Source: Aquabacter sp965279295 (GTDB taxonomy: Bacteria > Pseudomonadota > Alphaproteobacteria > Rhizobiales > Xanthobacteraceae). Taken from it: a DNA stretch of 64,000 nt. Shown piece after piece: positions 25,515-34,501 of this stretch. Where the stretch lies: assembly GCA_965279295.1 (NCBI GenBank), contig CBDIHQ010000016.1. The stretch is one strand, 5' to 3'. A model generated the notes under the pieces. The model was not told the DNA's origin, made no database searches, and was given only the letters and a program-made list of their open reading frames with translations. Position 1 is the stretch's first letter; each line of letters opens with the position of its first letter. Both the position numbers and the translations under genes were made by a program.

Positions 25515-27080
25515 GTGATCCTTCTGATTGCCGACATGACCCGTCTCATGCGCGCCGGCTATGTCATGGCGCGCGAAGGCGTGCTGAGCCTCGTCGTGCC
25601 TTCAGCCGCGCCGCCGCCGGTACGGCTGCTGCTGCGGATCGCCCGTATGATCGCGCGGCCGGACGCCGGCAGCCGCGCATCCCGCTTTTCCGCCGCTCTG
25701 AGCCGGCTTGGCCCGTCCTATGTGAAGCTCGGCCAGTTCCTGGCAACCCGCCCGGACGTGGTGGGCACGGGCGTCGCCCGCGATCTCGAAGTGCTTCAGG
25801 ACCGCATGCCGCCATTCGGGCAGGCAGTTGCCGAAGCCATCGTCGTGGACACATTGGAACGCCCGCTTGCGTCAGCGTTCGCGGTGTTCGGCCCGGCGGT
25901 GGCCGCCGCATCCATCGCAGAGGTGCACAAGGCCGAGGTGATTGACGCCAACGGCACCCGCGCCGTTGCGGTCAAGGTTCTGCGGCCTGATATCACCCAT
26001 CGCTTCAGCAGCGATATGGCGAGCTTTCGCCGCGTCGCCGCCTTTGCCGAACGCAATTTCGCCGAGGCGCGCCGGCTGCGATTAGAGGCGGTGGTGGACA
26101 CGCTGGCGCGCTCGGTCTCCATGGAGACGGACCTGCGCCTGGAGGCGGCCGCTTACGCGGAGCTGAAGGAGAACACCCAGGACGACGCCGAGGTCTATGT
26201 CCCCGCCGTGGACTGGGACCGCTCCGGCCGCGAGGTTCTCACCACGGAGTGGATCGACGGCATCAAGCTTTCCGACCGCGCCGCGCTGGAGGCCGCCGGA
26301 TATGACTTGAAGGCGCTGGCGCGCATCGTCATGCAATCCTTCCTGCGGCAGGCCATGCGCGACGGCTTTTTCCATGCCGACATGCATCCTGGCAACCTGT
26401 TCGTGGACCAGCAGGGCCGGCTAGCGGTAGTGGATTGCGGTATAATGGGCCGGCTCGGTGTGCCCGAGCGGCGGTTCCTGGCAGAAATTCTCTACGGCTT
26501 TATCACACGGAACTGGCGCCGCACCGCCCAGGTACATTTCGATGCCGGCTATGTGCCTATGCATCACTCGGTGGAGGATTTCTCCCTCGCCATCCGCGCC
26601 ATAGGCGAGCCCATCCATTCCCGCAGTGCCGAGCAGATTTCCATGGCGAAGCTGCTCTCGCTGCTACTGGAAGTGACCGCCTTGTTCGACATGAAGACGC
26701 GGCCGGAACTGCTGCTGCTTCAGAAGACCATGGTGGTGGTGGAGGGCGTCGCCCGCTCGCTCGACCCGCAACTCAACATGTGGACCACGGCGGCGCCAGT
26801 GGTGGAAGACTGGATCGCCCGCAACCTGGGCCCTGTCGGCCGCATCGAGGAAGCCGGCAGCGGCCTCGGGGAAGTCGGCAGCTTTCTCCTTGATGCCCCT
26901 CGGCTGTTGACGCGGGCAGGGCGGGTCGTCACCCAACTCGACGAAGCCACCCGCAACGGCCTCTCGCTGTCGCCGGAAACTCTGGAGGGCATCGGCCGCG
27001 CCGAGGCCCGCCGCGCCTTCTGGGGTAACGCTGCGCTGTGGGTGATCGCGGCGGCGCTTTTGCTTCTGGCGCTGAAGTAG
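25515..27080 (+). CDS. ubiB: Ubiquinone biosynthesis protein UbiB (ABC1 family)
   Basis: A 521-aa ABC1-family protein needed for ubiquinone synthesis, attached to the membrane by C-terminal helices. The KxGQ motif is intact (YVKLGQFLATRPD), followed by the Ala-rich loop VAAASIAEVHKAEV, the lysine strand AVAVKVLRPDI, the catalytic FFHADMHPGNLFVD and the metal site AVVDCGIMGRLG. Two hydrophobic stretches end the chain (ALWVIAAALLLLALK). The start is a GTG at 25515, with GGAG about 10 bases upstream; an ATG at 25536 is an alternative that would remove seven residues. Confidence 0.95.
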   Translation: MILLIADMTRLMRAGYVMAREGVLSLVVPSAAPPPVRLLLRIARMIARPDAGSRASRFSAALSRLGPSYVKLGQFLATRPDVVGTGVARDLEVLQDRMPPFGQAVAEAIVVDTLERPLASAFAVFGPAVAAASIAEVHKAEVIDANGTRAVAVKVLRPDITHRFSSDMASFRRVAAFAERNFAEARRLRLEAVVDTLARSVSMETDLRLEAAAYAELKENTQDDAEVYVPAVDWDRSGREVLTTEWIDGIKLSDRAALEAAGYDLKALARIVMQSFLRQAMRDGFFHADMHPGNLFVDQQGRLAVVDCGIMGRLGVPERRFLAEILYGFITRNWRRTAQVHFDAGYVPMHHSVEDFSLAIRAIGEPIHSRSAEQISMAKLLSLLLEVTALFDMKTRPELLLLQKTMVVVEGVARSLDPQLNMWTTAAPVVEDWIARNLGPVGRIEEAGSGLGEVGSFLLDAPRLLTRAGRVVTQLDEATRNGLSLSPETLEGIGRAEARRAFWGNAALWVIAAALLLLALK

Positions 27081-27213
27081 GCGCGCGGCGGGGGGCTGTC
27101 GGCGCGTCTGCCTGCCCGAGAAGACGAAACCGGGGAGGGCAAATGCCCGCCCATTCCCCATGCCCGCCATTTCCTGCTATCCCAGCGTCCATCCGCGCGC
27201 GGAGACGGGTTCC

Positions 27214-28428
27214 ATGCTTCACGAACGTCGCATCCTCCTCATCATTGGCGGAGGGATCGCCGCCTATAAGTGCCTGGAGTTGATCCGGCGCTTGAAGGAG
27301 CGCGGCGCGAGCGTGCGCGTCATCCTCACCGAGGCCGCCAAGCAGTTCGTTACGCCGCTTTCGGTGGGTGCGCTCTCCGGCGAACGGGTGTTCGGCGACT
27401 TGTTCGACCTCACAGCCGAGCATGACATCGGGCATATCAAGCTGTCCCGCGATGCCGATCTCATCGTCGTTGCGCCGGCTACGGCGGACCTCATGGCGAA
27501 GGCTGCCAACGGCTTCGCCGACGACCTCGCCTCCACCGCCCTGCTCGCCACCGACAAGCCGGTGCTGATGGCGCCGGCCATGAATCCCCGCATGTGGTCG
27601 CACCCTGCGACCCGGAGAAACCTCGCCCGGCTGAAGGAGGACGGCGTGTTCTTCATCGGCCCCAATTCCGGCGCCATGGCCGAGCGCGGCGAGTTCGGCG
27701 AGGGCCGGATGGCCGAACCGCTGGAATTGCTCGCCGCGATTGAGGCCCGGTTCGCGGAGCCGGCGGTGCTGCTGAAGGGCCGGCGCGTGCTCATCACCTC
27801 TGGTCCCACCCACGAGCCCATCGATCCGGTGCGCTACATCGCCAATCGCTCGTCCGGCAAGCAGGGCCATGCCATTGCCGCCGCCGCCGCAGCAGCGGGT
27901 GCCGAGGTGGTGCTGATCTCGGGTCCGGTGGAGGTTCCCAACCCGCGTGGCGTCACGTTGATCAAGGTCGAAAGCGCTCGCGAGATGCTCGCCGCTGTGG
28001 AGGAGCACCTCCCTGTGGACGCCGCCGTGTTCGCCGCCGCCGTGGCGGATTGGCGGGTGGTCAGCGCCGCCGACCAGAAAATCAAGAAGGCGGGGCAGGG
28101 TGCGCCGTCTCTCGCTCTGGTGGAGAACCCGGATATTCTGGCGTCGATCTCCACCCATTCCACCCTGCGCCCGCGTCTGGTGGTGGGATTTGCCGCCGAA
28201 ACCGAGAATGTCGTGCCGAACGCCAAGTCGAAGCGCCTGCGCAAAGGGTGTGACTGGATCGTCGCGAACGACGTGTCGCCCGCCACCGGCATCATGGGCG
28301 GGGACGCCAATACGGTGCACCTTGTCACCGCTGAGGGGGTGGAGGATTGGCCTTCCGCCAGCAAGGGCGAGGTCGCTCGCAAGCTGGTGGCGCGGATCGC
28401 CGGCGCACTGGCGGGGAGCCCATCATGA
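27214..28428 (+). CDS. coaBC: Bifunctional PPC decarboxylase / phosphopantothenate-cysteine ligase
   Basis: A 404-aa enzyme of coenzyme A synthesis. The N-terminal flavoprotein half (CoaC) has ILLIIGGGIAAYKCLELIRRL, the catalytic His region DIGHIKLSRDAD, and the APAMNPRMW motif that covers the substrate cysteine pocket. The C-terminal half (CoaB) has LITSGPTHEPIDPVRYIANRSSGKQGHAIA, FAAAVADWRV and the KIKK-type lysine pair. The start at 27214 is preferred to 27160 because GGAG precedes it and family homology starts there. Its stop overlaps the dut start as ATGA. Confidence 0.97.
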   Translation: MLHERRILLIIGGGIAAYKCLELIRRLKERGASVRVILTEAAKQFVTPLSVGALSGERVFGDLFDLTAEHDIGHIKLSRDADLIVVAPATADLMAKAANGFADDLASTALLATDKPVLMAPAMNPRMWSHPATRRNLARLKEDGVFFIGPNSGAMAERGEFGEGRMAEPLELLAAIEARFAEPAVLLKGRRVLITSGPTHEPIDPVRYIANRSSGKQGHAIAAAAAAAGAEVVLISGPVEVPNPRGVTLIKVESAREMLAAVEEHLPVDAAVFAAAVADWRVVSAADQKIKKAGQGAPSLALVENPDILASISTHSTLRPRLVVGFAAETENVVPNAKSKRLRKGCDWIVANDVSPATGIMGGDANTVHLVTAEGVEDWPSASKGEVARKLVARIAGALAGSPS

Positions 28429-28898
28429 GCTTGTCTCTTGAACTGGAACGTCTGCCCCATGGCGCAGACCTGCCGCTGCCCACCTATGCCACCGCCGCTG
28501 CCGCTGGTCTGGACCTGATGGCGGCGGTTCCGGGCGATGCGCCCTTCATTCTCGCCCCCGGCGCACGCGCGGCAATCCCCACCGGAATTGCCATCGCCTT
28601 GCCCGATGGCTTCGAGGGACAGGTGCGTCCGCGCTCCGGACTGGCGCTTAAGTCCGGTGTCACCGTGCTGAATGCACCGGGAACGGTGGATTCCGACTAC
28701 CGGGGGGAAGTGAAAGTTATCCTTATAAACCATGGACATGAGCCGTTCGAGGTGGCCCGAGGAATGCGCATCGCCCAGCTTGTGGTCGCCCCCGTCACGC
28801 GAATAATGCTGGTAGAATCCGGAAAATTGAAAGAAACTGCACGCGGCGTCGGTGGTTTTGGTTCGACCGGGCTTCACGGCGCTCCAGTATCGAAATAG
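28425..28898 (+). CDS. dut: Deoxyuridine 5'-triphosphate nucleotidohydrolase
   Basis: A 157-aa trimeric dUTPase that turns dUTP into dUMP, keeping uracil out of DNA and feeding thymidylate synthesis. All five conserved motifs are present: AAGLDLMAAV, RPRSGLALK, NAPGTVDSDYRGEVKV with the catalytic Asp, RIAQLVVAPV and the C-terminal RGVGGFGSTG lid. The ATG overlaps the coaBC stop (ATGA), indicating translational coupling. Confidence 0.97.
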   Translation: MSLSLELERLPHGADLPLPTYATAAAAGLDLMAAVPGDAPFILAPGARAAIPTGIAIALPDGFEGQVRPRSGLALKSGVTVLNAPGTVDSDYRGEVKVILINHGHEPFEVARGMRIAQLVVAPVTRIMLVESGKLKETARGVGGFGSTGLHGAPVSK

Positions 28899-28908
28899 CC
28901 ACAGTGAT

Positions 28909-29346
28909 ATGCCGCGTTTATCGGACAAAAGCCTTCTCGCAATAGCTGCCGTTGTCGACGTCGCCGTCCATGCCAGGGGAACCCCGGTGGCTGCGAAGGC
29001 GCTCGCCGCGCGTCACAATCTGCCACCCCGCCGGCTCGAACCCGTGCTCCAGGCTTTGGTGCATGCGGGCGTGCTGAAGGGCGTGCGCGGACCGCGCGGC
29101 GGCTACGAACTCGCCCGCGAGCGCCGGCGGGTCTCCGTCGCCGAAATCGTCCGGGTGGTGGAAGGCGACGAGGAGAAGGAGATCATCCTTCCTCCGCTTG
29201 TTATCGAAGTGGTCCAGCCGGCGGTCGCCGCCGCCGAGGACACATTTGATGCCGCCCTCGACACGGTGACGCTTGAGGATCTTTGCCGCGCCGCCGACAG
29301 CAAGGGGCACGGTTCGGAAAACGACCGCATCGACTTCACGATCTGA
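28909..29346 (+). CDS. Rrf2-family transcriptional regulator
   Basis: A 145-aa winged-helix regulator. The DNA-binding part is clear: VAAKALAARHNLPPRRLEPVLQALVHAGVLKGVRGPRGGYELARERRRVSVAEIVRVVEG. Rrf2 proteins that sense iron-sulfur clusters carry three cysteines in the region after the helix; here the only Cys is in LEDLCRAAD, so it probably does not hold a cluster. It lies 46 bp upstream of cysK on the same strand, the arrangement of CymR-type regulators that control cysteine synthesis, which makes cysK a likely target. It starts 10 bp after dut. Confidence 0.9.
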   Translation: MPRLSDKSLLAIAAVVDVAVHARGTPVAAKALAARHNLPPRRLEPVLQALVHAGVLKGVRGPRGGYELARERRRVSVAEIVRVVEGDEEKEIILPPLVIEVVQPAVAAAEDTFDAALDTVTLEDLCRAADSKGHGSENDRIDFTI

Positions 29347-29392
29347 TCGGGCCTCGTCGCCCGCTCGACAAACAATCTTGGGAGAGCCGTCC

Positions 29393-30355
29393 ATGGCGGA
29401 AAGCGCGTTCAAGCCCGGCCGCGGGCGGATTTACGACTCCATCACCCAGACCATCGGCGATACGCCCCTGGTGCGCCTTAAGCGCCTGCCGGAACTGCGG
29501 GACGTGAAGGCCGAAATCCTCGCGAAGCTCGAGTTTTTCAACCCCATCGCCAGCGTCAAAGACCGCATCGGCGTCGCCATGGTAGACGCGATGGATGCGG
29601 CGGGCGTGCTGCATGAGGACACGATTCTGGTGGAGCCCACCTCTGGCAATACCGGAATCGCTCTGGCCTTCGTGGCGGCGGCGCGCGGCCTGCGATTGAT
29701 CCTGGTGATGCCGGAATCCATGTCGGTGGAGCGCCGCAAGATGCTCGCGCTGCTGGGCGCGGAATTGGTGCTTACGCCTGCCAACCTCGGGATGAAGGGC
29801 GCTGTCGCCCGCGCCGAGGAATTGCTGCGCGACCTGCCTCGGGCCGTGATGCCGCAGCAGTTCAAGAATCAGGCAAACCCCGCCGTGCACCGGCGCACCA
29901 CTGCCGAGGAAATTTGGAACGATACCCAGGGCAAGGTGGACGTGGTGGTTTCGGGTGTCGGCACCGGCGGCACGATCACCGGCATCGGCCAGGTCCTCAA
30001 GCCCCGCAAACCGGGCCTGAGGATGGTGGCGGTTGAGCCGGAGGATAGCCCGGTTCTGTCCGGCGGCCAGCCGGGTCCCCACAAGATCCAGGGTATCGGC
30101 GCCGGCTTCATACCCGACGTGCTGGACCGCTCGGTGATCGACGAGGTCGTGACGGTCGGCAACCAGACGGCGTTCGACACCGCTCGTGCGCTGGCCCGCT
30201 ACGAAGGCATTCCCGGCGGCATCTCCTCGGGCGCGGCGGTTGCGGCCGCCCTGGAGATCGGCGCCCGCAAGGACATGGCGGGCAAGAGCATCGTCGTGAT
30301 CGTCCCCTCCTTCGCCGAGCGTTATCTCTCGACAGCCCTTTTCGAGGGGCTCTGA
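29393..30355 (+). CDS. cysK: Cysteine synthase A (O-acetylserine sulfhydrylase)
   Basis: A 320-aa PLP enzyme joining O-acetylserine and sulfide to make cysteine. The PLP lysine is Lys56 in NPIASVKDRIG, the phosphate-side loop is EPTSGNTGIALA, and the glycine-rich VSGVGTGGTITGIGQVLK and GGISSGAAVAAAL segments complete the cofactor site. Length is typical. A GGGAGAG ribosome site precedes the ATG at 29393. It directly follows the Rrf2 gene. A GC-rich hairpin after the stop (about 30363-30381) lacks a T tract. Confidence 0.95.
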   Translation: MAESAFKPGRGRIYDSITQTIGDTPLVRLKRLPELRDVKAEILAKLEFFNPIASVKDRIGVAMVDAMDAAGVLHEDTILVEPTSGNTGIALAFVAAARGLRLILVMPESMSVERRKMLALLGAELVLTPANLGMKGAVARAEELLRDLPRAVMPQQFKNQANPAVHRRTTAEEIWNDTQGKVDVVVSGVGTGGTITGIGQVLKPRKPGLRMVAVEPEDSPVLSGGQPGPHKIQGIGAGFIPDVLDRSVIDEVVTVGNQTAFDTARALARYEGIPGGISSGAAVAAALEIGARKDMAGKSIVVIVPSFAERYLSTALFEGL

Positions 30356-30542
30356 GAGTTTTGGCCCGGCATTTATGCCGGGCCGTCCGGCCCCGCTGCC
30401 GACCGGGGATCTTGCAGGCGGAAGGGTTCGGCCGCCCCGGCTTCTCTCCCTTCCGCCCCTCCGATAGAGTGTGAATGATTCGCGGGGGCCCGGGGGCCGA
30501 AGTCCGCTTGATGGTATGGGGCCGGACTGCATGTTGGGGCGC

Positions 30543-32951
30543 ATGGCGGACCGAGACCGGAGCACCGCCCGGCTTCGTGCCGTAGGCGCCGCTGCCGTAT
30601 TGCTCGGCAGCACCTCTGGTGCATCGGCATTCGCATTCGATACTTTCACGGTACAGGACGGTCTGGTGGCTGCGCTGGCGCTTGGCGCTTGCGGCGCGGC
30701 GGCGGCGGTGGCGGCCTATTATGCCGTGCGCGGCCGTGGGCGGACCGCAGCCGAGCGAGCCAGCGCCGTGGCATTCGCCACCGCCCGCGCCAATCTGCAT
30801 GACCTCAAGGTGCTGATCGCGGCGGATGCCGATGGCGGCGTCATCTGGAGCGCCGGAGAAAGGCCTCATCTGTTCGGTAATGCCCTGAAGCTCGACGCTG
30901 TGGCTGAGGGCGCGTTCGACCCCGCTCCCTGGCTTGGAACCAGCGCGGCGGAAGCTCTGGCAAAGCCGCTTGCGCGGCTTGAGGGCGCGAGCGAAGGCTT
31001 CAGCGAGATCGTAAATGGCCCGTCCGGTCGATTGCGGGTTGAGGGACGGGCTGTCGCTGGCTGTCGCATCCTGATCGCCCACGCGCTGCCGGTCACGCTT
31101 CCCGCTGAAAGTATCGGGGGAACTGAAGCCGCCGTCCTGTTTGCCGCCGTGCCGCAGCCGGCATGGGCGCGGGACGCCGATGGTGCGCTTTCAGTGGTCA
31201 ATGCGGCTTTTGCCGCTGCGGTGGCCGCTGCCGCACCTGCGGATGCGGTGGCGCGCAAACTCGAATTGCTTGACCAGACAACCCGCGATGCCGCCGCCCT
31301 CGCGCGGCGCGATGCGGGTGGTTATCGCGGCCGGGCGCGGGTGGTCGCGGGCGGGGAGCGACGGGTACTCGAGGTGTTCGAGACTCTCAGCCCCTCGGGG
31401 GCAGTCGGGCTTGCGGTCGATGTCACCGAGGAAGAAGGGCTGAAGCGCGAGATCGAGCGCACCGTCTCAGCCCATCGTCGCACCCTCGACCAATTGGCAA
31501 CCGCCGTCGTCATGTTCGGCGCGGACGAGCGGCTGATGTTCCATAATTCCGCCTACGAGACCCTGTTCAGCCTAGACGTCTCCTTCTTGGATGCGCGGCC
31601 CACCGAAAGCGAAATCCTGGAACATCTGCGCACCCAGCGCCGGGTGCCCGAACAGGCGGATTTCCGGGCCTGGCGCGAGCATCTGCGCGAGGCCTACCGT
31701 GCGGTGGAACCGGTGCATGACTGGTGGCACCTGCCGGGCGGCCAGATGCTGCGTATGGTGGCGACCCCCAATGCGGAGGGCGGCGTCACCTATCTGTTTG
31801 AGGACGTCTCCGAGCACATGGCGCTGGAGAGCCGCTACAACAGCCTGATCCGCATTCAGGGCGAGACCCTGGATGGCCTGGCGGAAGCGGTGGCGGTGTT
31901 CGGCTCGGATGGCCGTCTGCGCCTCTACAACGAAGCCTTCCTGGCCCTCTGGTCGCTCAGCGCGCAGGTATTGGGCGACAAACCGCATATCGATGCGGTG
32001 GCTGCAATGTGCCGCCCCCTGCATGGCGAGACGCGGACCTGGGCGCGTATCCGCTCGGTGGTCACAGCGATCGAGCACCGGCGCAGCGAGATCTTGCGCC
32101 TGGAGCGGGCCGACGGGCGGGTTCTCGACGGCGCTGCCCAGCCGCTGCCCGACGGCGGAACCATGGTCACATTCCGCGACGTGACGGACAGCGTGAAGGT
32201 GGAGCGGGCGCTGATCGAGCGCAACGAAGCGCTGGAAGCAGCCGACGCTCTGAAGAATGCCTTCGTCGGCCACGTCTCCTATCATTTGCGCACGCCGCTC
32301 AACACACTGATCGGCTATGCCCATATGCTGGGGGAGCCTGGCATCGGCAGTCTCAATATCCGCCAGCAGGAATTCCTGACCCATGTGCGCCAGTCGTCCG
32401 ACACGCTGCGCGCGCTGATCGACGATATTCTCGACCTCGCCACCATCGATGCCGGCGCCATGGGCCTCGATCTCGCCGAACTGGACGTGCGCGACACGCT
32501 TGAGGCTGTGGCCGATGCGGTGCGTGATCTTCTTGCCGAGGCAGGCGTGGAACTTGCAATCCAGGCGGGAGACGACGTGGGCCACTTTACTGCCGATGGA
32601 CGGCGGGTGCGGCAGATCCTGTTCAACCTGCTCTCGAACGCGGTTGCCGTCTCGCCAAAGGGCGGCACGGTGACCATCAGCGCCGAGCGCGAGGGGAATG
32701 CACTTTATATCAGGGTACGCGACCAGGGGCCGGGCATCGCGCCGGAAGTCGCCGAGACCTTGTTTGAGAGGTTTGAGGCGCGCCCCGGCGCCAGGGGGCG
32801 CGCGGGTGTGGGCCTCGGCCTATCGATCGTGCGCTCATTCATGGCTCTGCACGGCGGCTCGGTTTCCCTCACCAGCGTGCGCGATGGCGGCGCCCTTGCC
32901 GTGTGCATCTTTCCCCTTGATGCGCCTCCGCGCCGTGAGGTCGCCGCATGA
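30543..32951 (+). CDS. divL: DivL-like PAS-domain (pseudo)histidine kinase
   Basis: An 802-aa protein with one or two N-terminal membrane segments, several PAS-like domains (LATAVVMFGADERLMFHNSAYETLF; LAEAVAVFGSDGRLRLYNEAF; a PAS-C region around TMVTFRDVTDSVKVE), a dimerisation domain and a HATPase domain (NLLSNAVAVSPKGG; GVGLGLSIVRSF). The H box reads HVSYHLRTPLNTLIGY: Tyr580 stands where kinases have the phospho-accepting His, the hallmark of DivL, which in Caulobacter guides CckA in cell-cycle control. Its place before tsaE, amgK/murU and addBA also fits rhizobial divL. The start at 30543 is chosen for the GGGG just upstream. The stop overlaps the next gene (ATGA). Confidence 0.9.
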   Translation: MADRDRSTARLRAVGAAAVLLGSTSGASAFAFDTFTVQDGLVAALALGACGAAAAVAAYYAVRGRGRTAAERASAVAFATARANLHDLKVLIAADADGGVIWSAGERPHLFGNALKLDAVAEGAFDPAPWLGTSAAEALAKPLARLEGASEGFSEIVNGPSGRLRVEGRAVAGCRILIAHALPVTLPAESIGGTEAAVLFAAVPQPAWARDADGALSVVNAAFAAAVAAAAPADAVARKLELLDQTTRDAAALARRDAGGYRGRARVVAGGERRVLEVFETLSPSGAVGLAVDVTEEEGLKREIERTVSAHRRTLDQLATAVVMFGADERLMFHNSAYETLFSLDVSFLDARPTESEILEHLRTQRRVPEQADFRAWREHLREAYRAVEPVHDWWHLPGGQMLRMVATPNAEGGVTYLFEDVSEHMALESRYNSLIRIQGETLDGLAEAVAVFGSDGRLRLYNEAFLALWSLSAQVLGDKPHIDAVAAMCRPLHGETRTWARIRSVVTAIEHRRSEILRLERADGRVLDGAAQPLPDGGTMVTFRDVTDSVKVERALIERNEALEAADALKNAFVGHVSYHLRTPLNTLIGYAHMLGEPGIGSLNIRQQEFLTHVRQSSDTLRALIDDILDLATIDAGAMGLDLAELDVRDTLEAVADAVRDLLAEAGVELAIQAGDDVGHFTADGRRVRQILFNLLSNAVAVSPKGGTVTISAEREGNALYIRVRDQGPGIAPEVAETLFERFEARPGARGRAGVGLGLSIVRSFMALHGGSVSLTSVRDGGALAVCIFPLDAPPRREVAA

Positions 32952-34501
32952 GCCTCCGCCTCACCAAGATTTCAGGTGATCCCGAAGCCTTTCTCGTGGA
33001 TTTGCCGAGCCTTGATGCCACCCGCAAGCTTGCAGCCCTGCTGGTGCCCTGGCTTTCCGCGGGCGACATTCTGGCGCTCTCGGGGAATCTCGGAGCCGGC
33101 AAGACCGAGTTTGCCCGCGCCCTGATCCGCGCGCTCGCCGATGACCCCGCCACAGAAGTGCCGAGCCCGACCTTCTCCCTGGTGATTTCCTACGACCTGC
33201 CGCGCGGCAAGGTCCTGCACGCCGACCTCTATCGCGTGGAGGATCCCGACGAGTTGGAGGAAATCGGCTGGGAGGAACTTGCGGAAGACGCGATTACCAT
33301 CGTCGAGTGGCCCGACCGCGCGGGAGAGCGCCTGCCGGAGGATCGTCTCGACATTGCTTTTGATCTTGCCCCGGATCTCGGGCCGGAGGCACGTCGCGCC
33401 CTCCTGAGCGGTAGCGGCAGCTTCGCCGCGCGGCTGGAACGGCTGCATGTGGCCGAACAACTGATCGAAGACGCCGGCTTCAGCGAGGCCGAGCACCAGT
33501 ACATGCAGGGCGATGCCTCCAGCCGCTCCTATTCCCGGCTCGTGCTGCCGGACCGCACGGCCGTTTTGATGAATGCGCCGCGCCGTCCGGACGGGCCTCC
33601 TGTGAAGCGCGGGCTGCCGTATAGCCGCCTTGTGCACCTTGCCGAGGACGTGAGCGCGTTCGTGGCGATGGCACGGGCGCTAAGGGCGGAAGGCTTCTCG
33701 GCGCCCGAAATCTACGCCGCTGACCTTGAGCACGGCCTTCTGATTCTTGAAGATTTCGGCAACGAGGGCGTCATCGAAGGGTCACCGCCCGAGCCTATCA
33801 AGGCGCGCTATGAGGCGGCCGTCGAACTCCTCGCGACATTGCACGGTCGCCGCCTGCCAAGCGTTCTTCCCATTGCCCCGCAATCCGAACATGTCCTGTC
33901 CGCGTACAGCGTCGAAGCCCTCCTCACCGAGGTGGAACTGATGCTGGACTGGTATTTGCCGTTCCGGGGCATCGCGATCGACCAGGTGGTGCGCGAGGAG
34001 TTCCTGCTGCTGTGGCGCAATGGGCTGGGGCCGGTGCTCTCCGAGCCGCAGACCTGGGTGCTGCGCGACTATCACTCGCCCAATCTGATCTGGCTGAAGG
34101 ATCGCACCGGCATCGACCGGGTGGGCCTTATCGATTTCCAGGATGCGGTGATGGGGCCGGCTGCCTATGACGTGGCTTCGCTCGCCCAGGATGCCCGGCT
34201 CGACATTCCCGAGAACCTGGAACTGCATTTGATCGGGCAGTACGTGCGCCACCGTCGCGGCGCCGACCCGACCTTCGATGCGCGCACCTTCGCCCATCTC
34301 TACGCGCTGATGGGCGCGCAGCGCGCCACCAAGATTCTCGGCATCTTCGCCCGTCTCAACCAGCGGGACGGCAAGCCTCATTATCTGCGCCATCTTCCCC
34401 GTATCCGGCGCTATCTGACGCGCTGTCTCGGCCATCCGGAACTGGGGTCGCTGCGCACATGGTATGAGGCGGTGCTGCCAGCAAAGGATTTCCAGACGTG
34501 A
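32948..34501 (+). CDS. TsaE-AmgK fusion: t6A ATPase plus aminosugar kinase
   Basis: A 517-aa two-domain protein. Residues 1 to about 160 are TsaE, the ATPase of the tRNA threonylcarbamoyladenosine (t6A37) complex, with Walker A GNLGAGKT (46-53), SPTFSLVISYDL and HADLYRVEDPDELEEIGWEE. Residues about 165-517 are an aminoglycoside-phosphotransferase-like kinase of the AmgK type (GDASSRSYSRLVL; catalytic LRDYHSPNLIWL; metal site GLIDFQDAVMG), which phosphorylates the anomeric hydroxyl of MurNAc/GlcNAc. This fusion is known from alphaproteobacteria. The MurU gene follows with a GTGA overlap, so the kinase half has its pathway partner next door. Confidence 0.94.
   Translation: MSLRLTKISGDPEAFLVDLPSLDATRKLAALLVPWLSAGDILALSGNLGAGKTEFARALIRALADDPATEVPSPTFSLVISYDLPRGKVLHADLYRVEDPDELEEIGWEELAEDAITIVEWPDRAGERLPEDRLDIAFDLAPDLGPEARRALLSGSGSFAARLERLHVAEQLIEDAGFSEAEHQYMQGDASSRSYSRLVLPDRTAVLMNAPRRPDGPPVKRGLPYSRLVHLAEDVSAFVAMARALRAEGFSAPEIYAADLEHGLLILEDFGNEGVIEGSPPEPIKARYEAAVELLATLHGRRLPSVLPIAPQSEHVLSAYSVEALLTEVELMLDWYLPFRGIAIDQVVREEFLLLWRNGLGPVLSEPQTWVLRDYHSPNLIWLKDRTGIDRVGLIDFQDAVMGPAAYDVASLAQDARLDIPENLELHLIGQYVRHRRGADPTFDARTFAHLYALMGAQRATKILGIFARLNQRDGKPHYLRHLPRIRRYLTRCLGHPELGSLRTWYEAVLPAKDFQT

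Noticed and set aside
30363..30381. Terminator after cysK
   Set aside because: A 9-bp GC hairpin is present, but no T tract follows on either strand, so termination is not supported.
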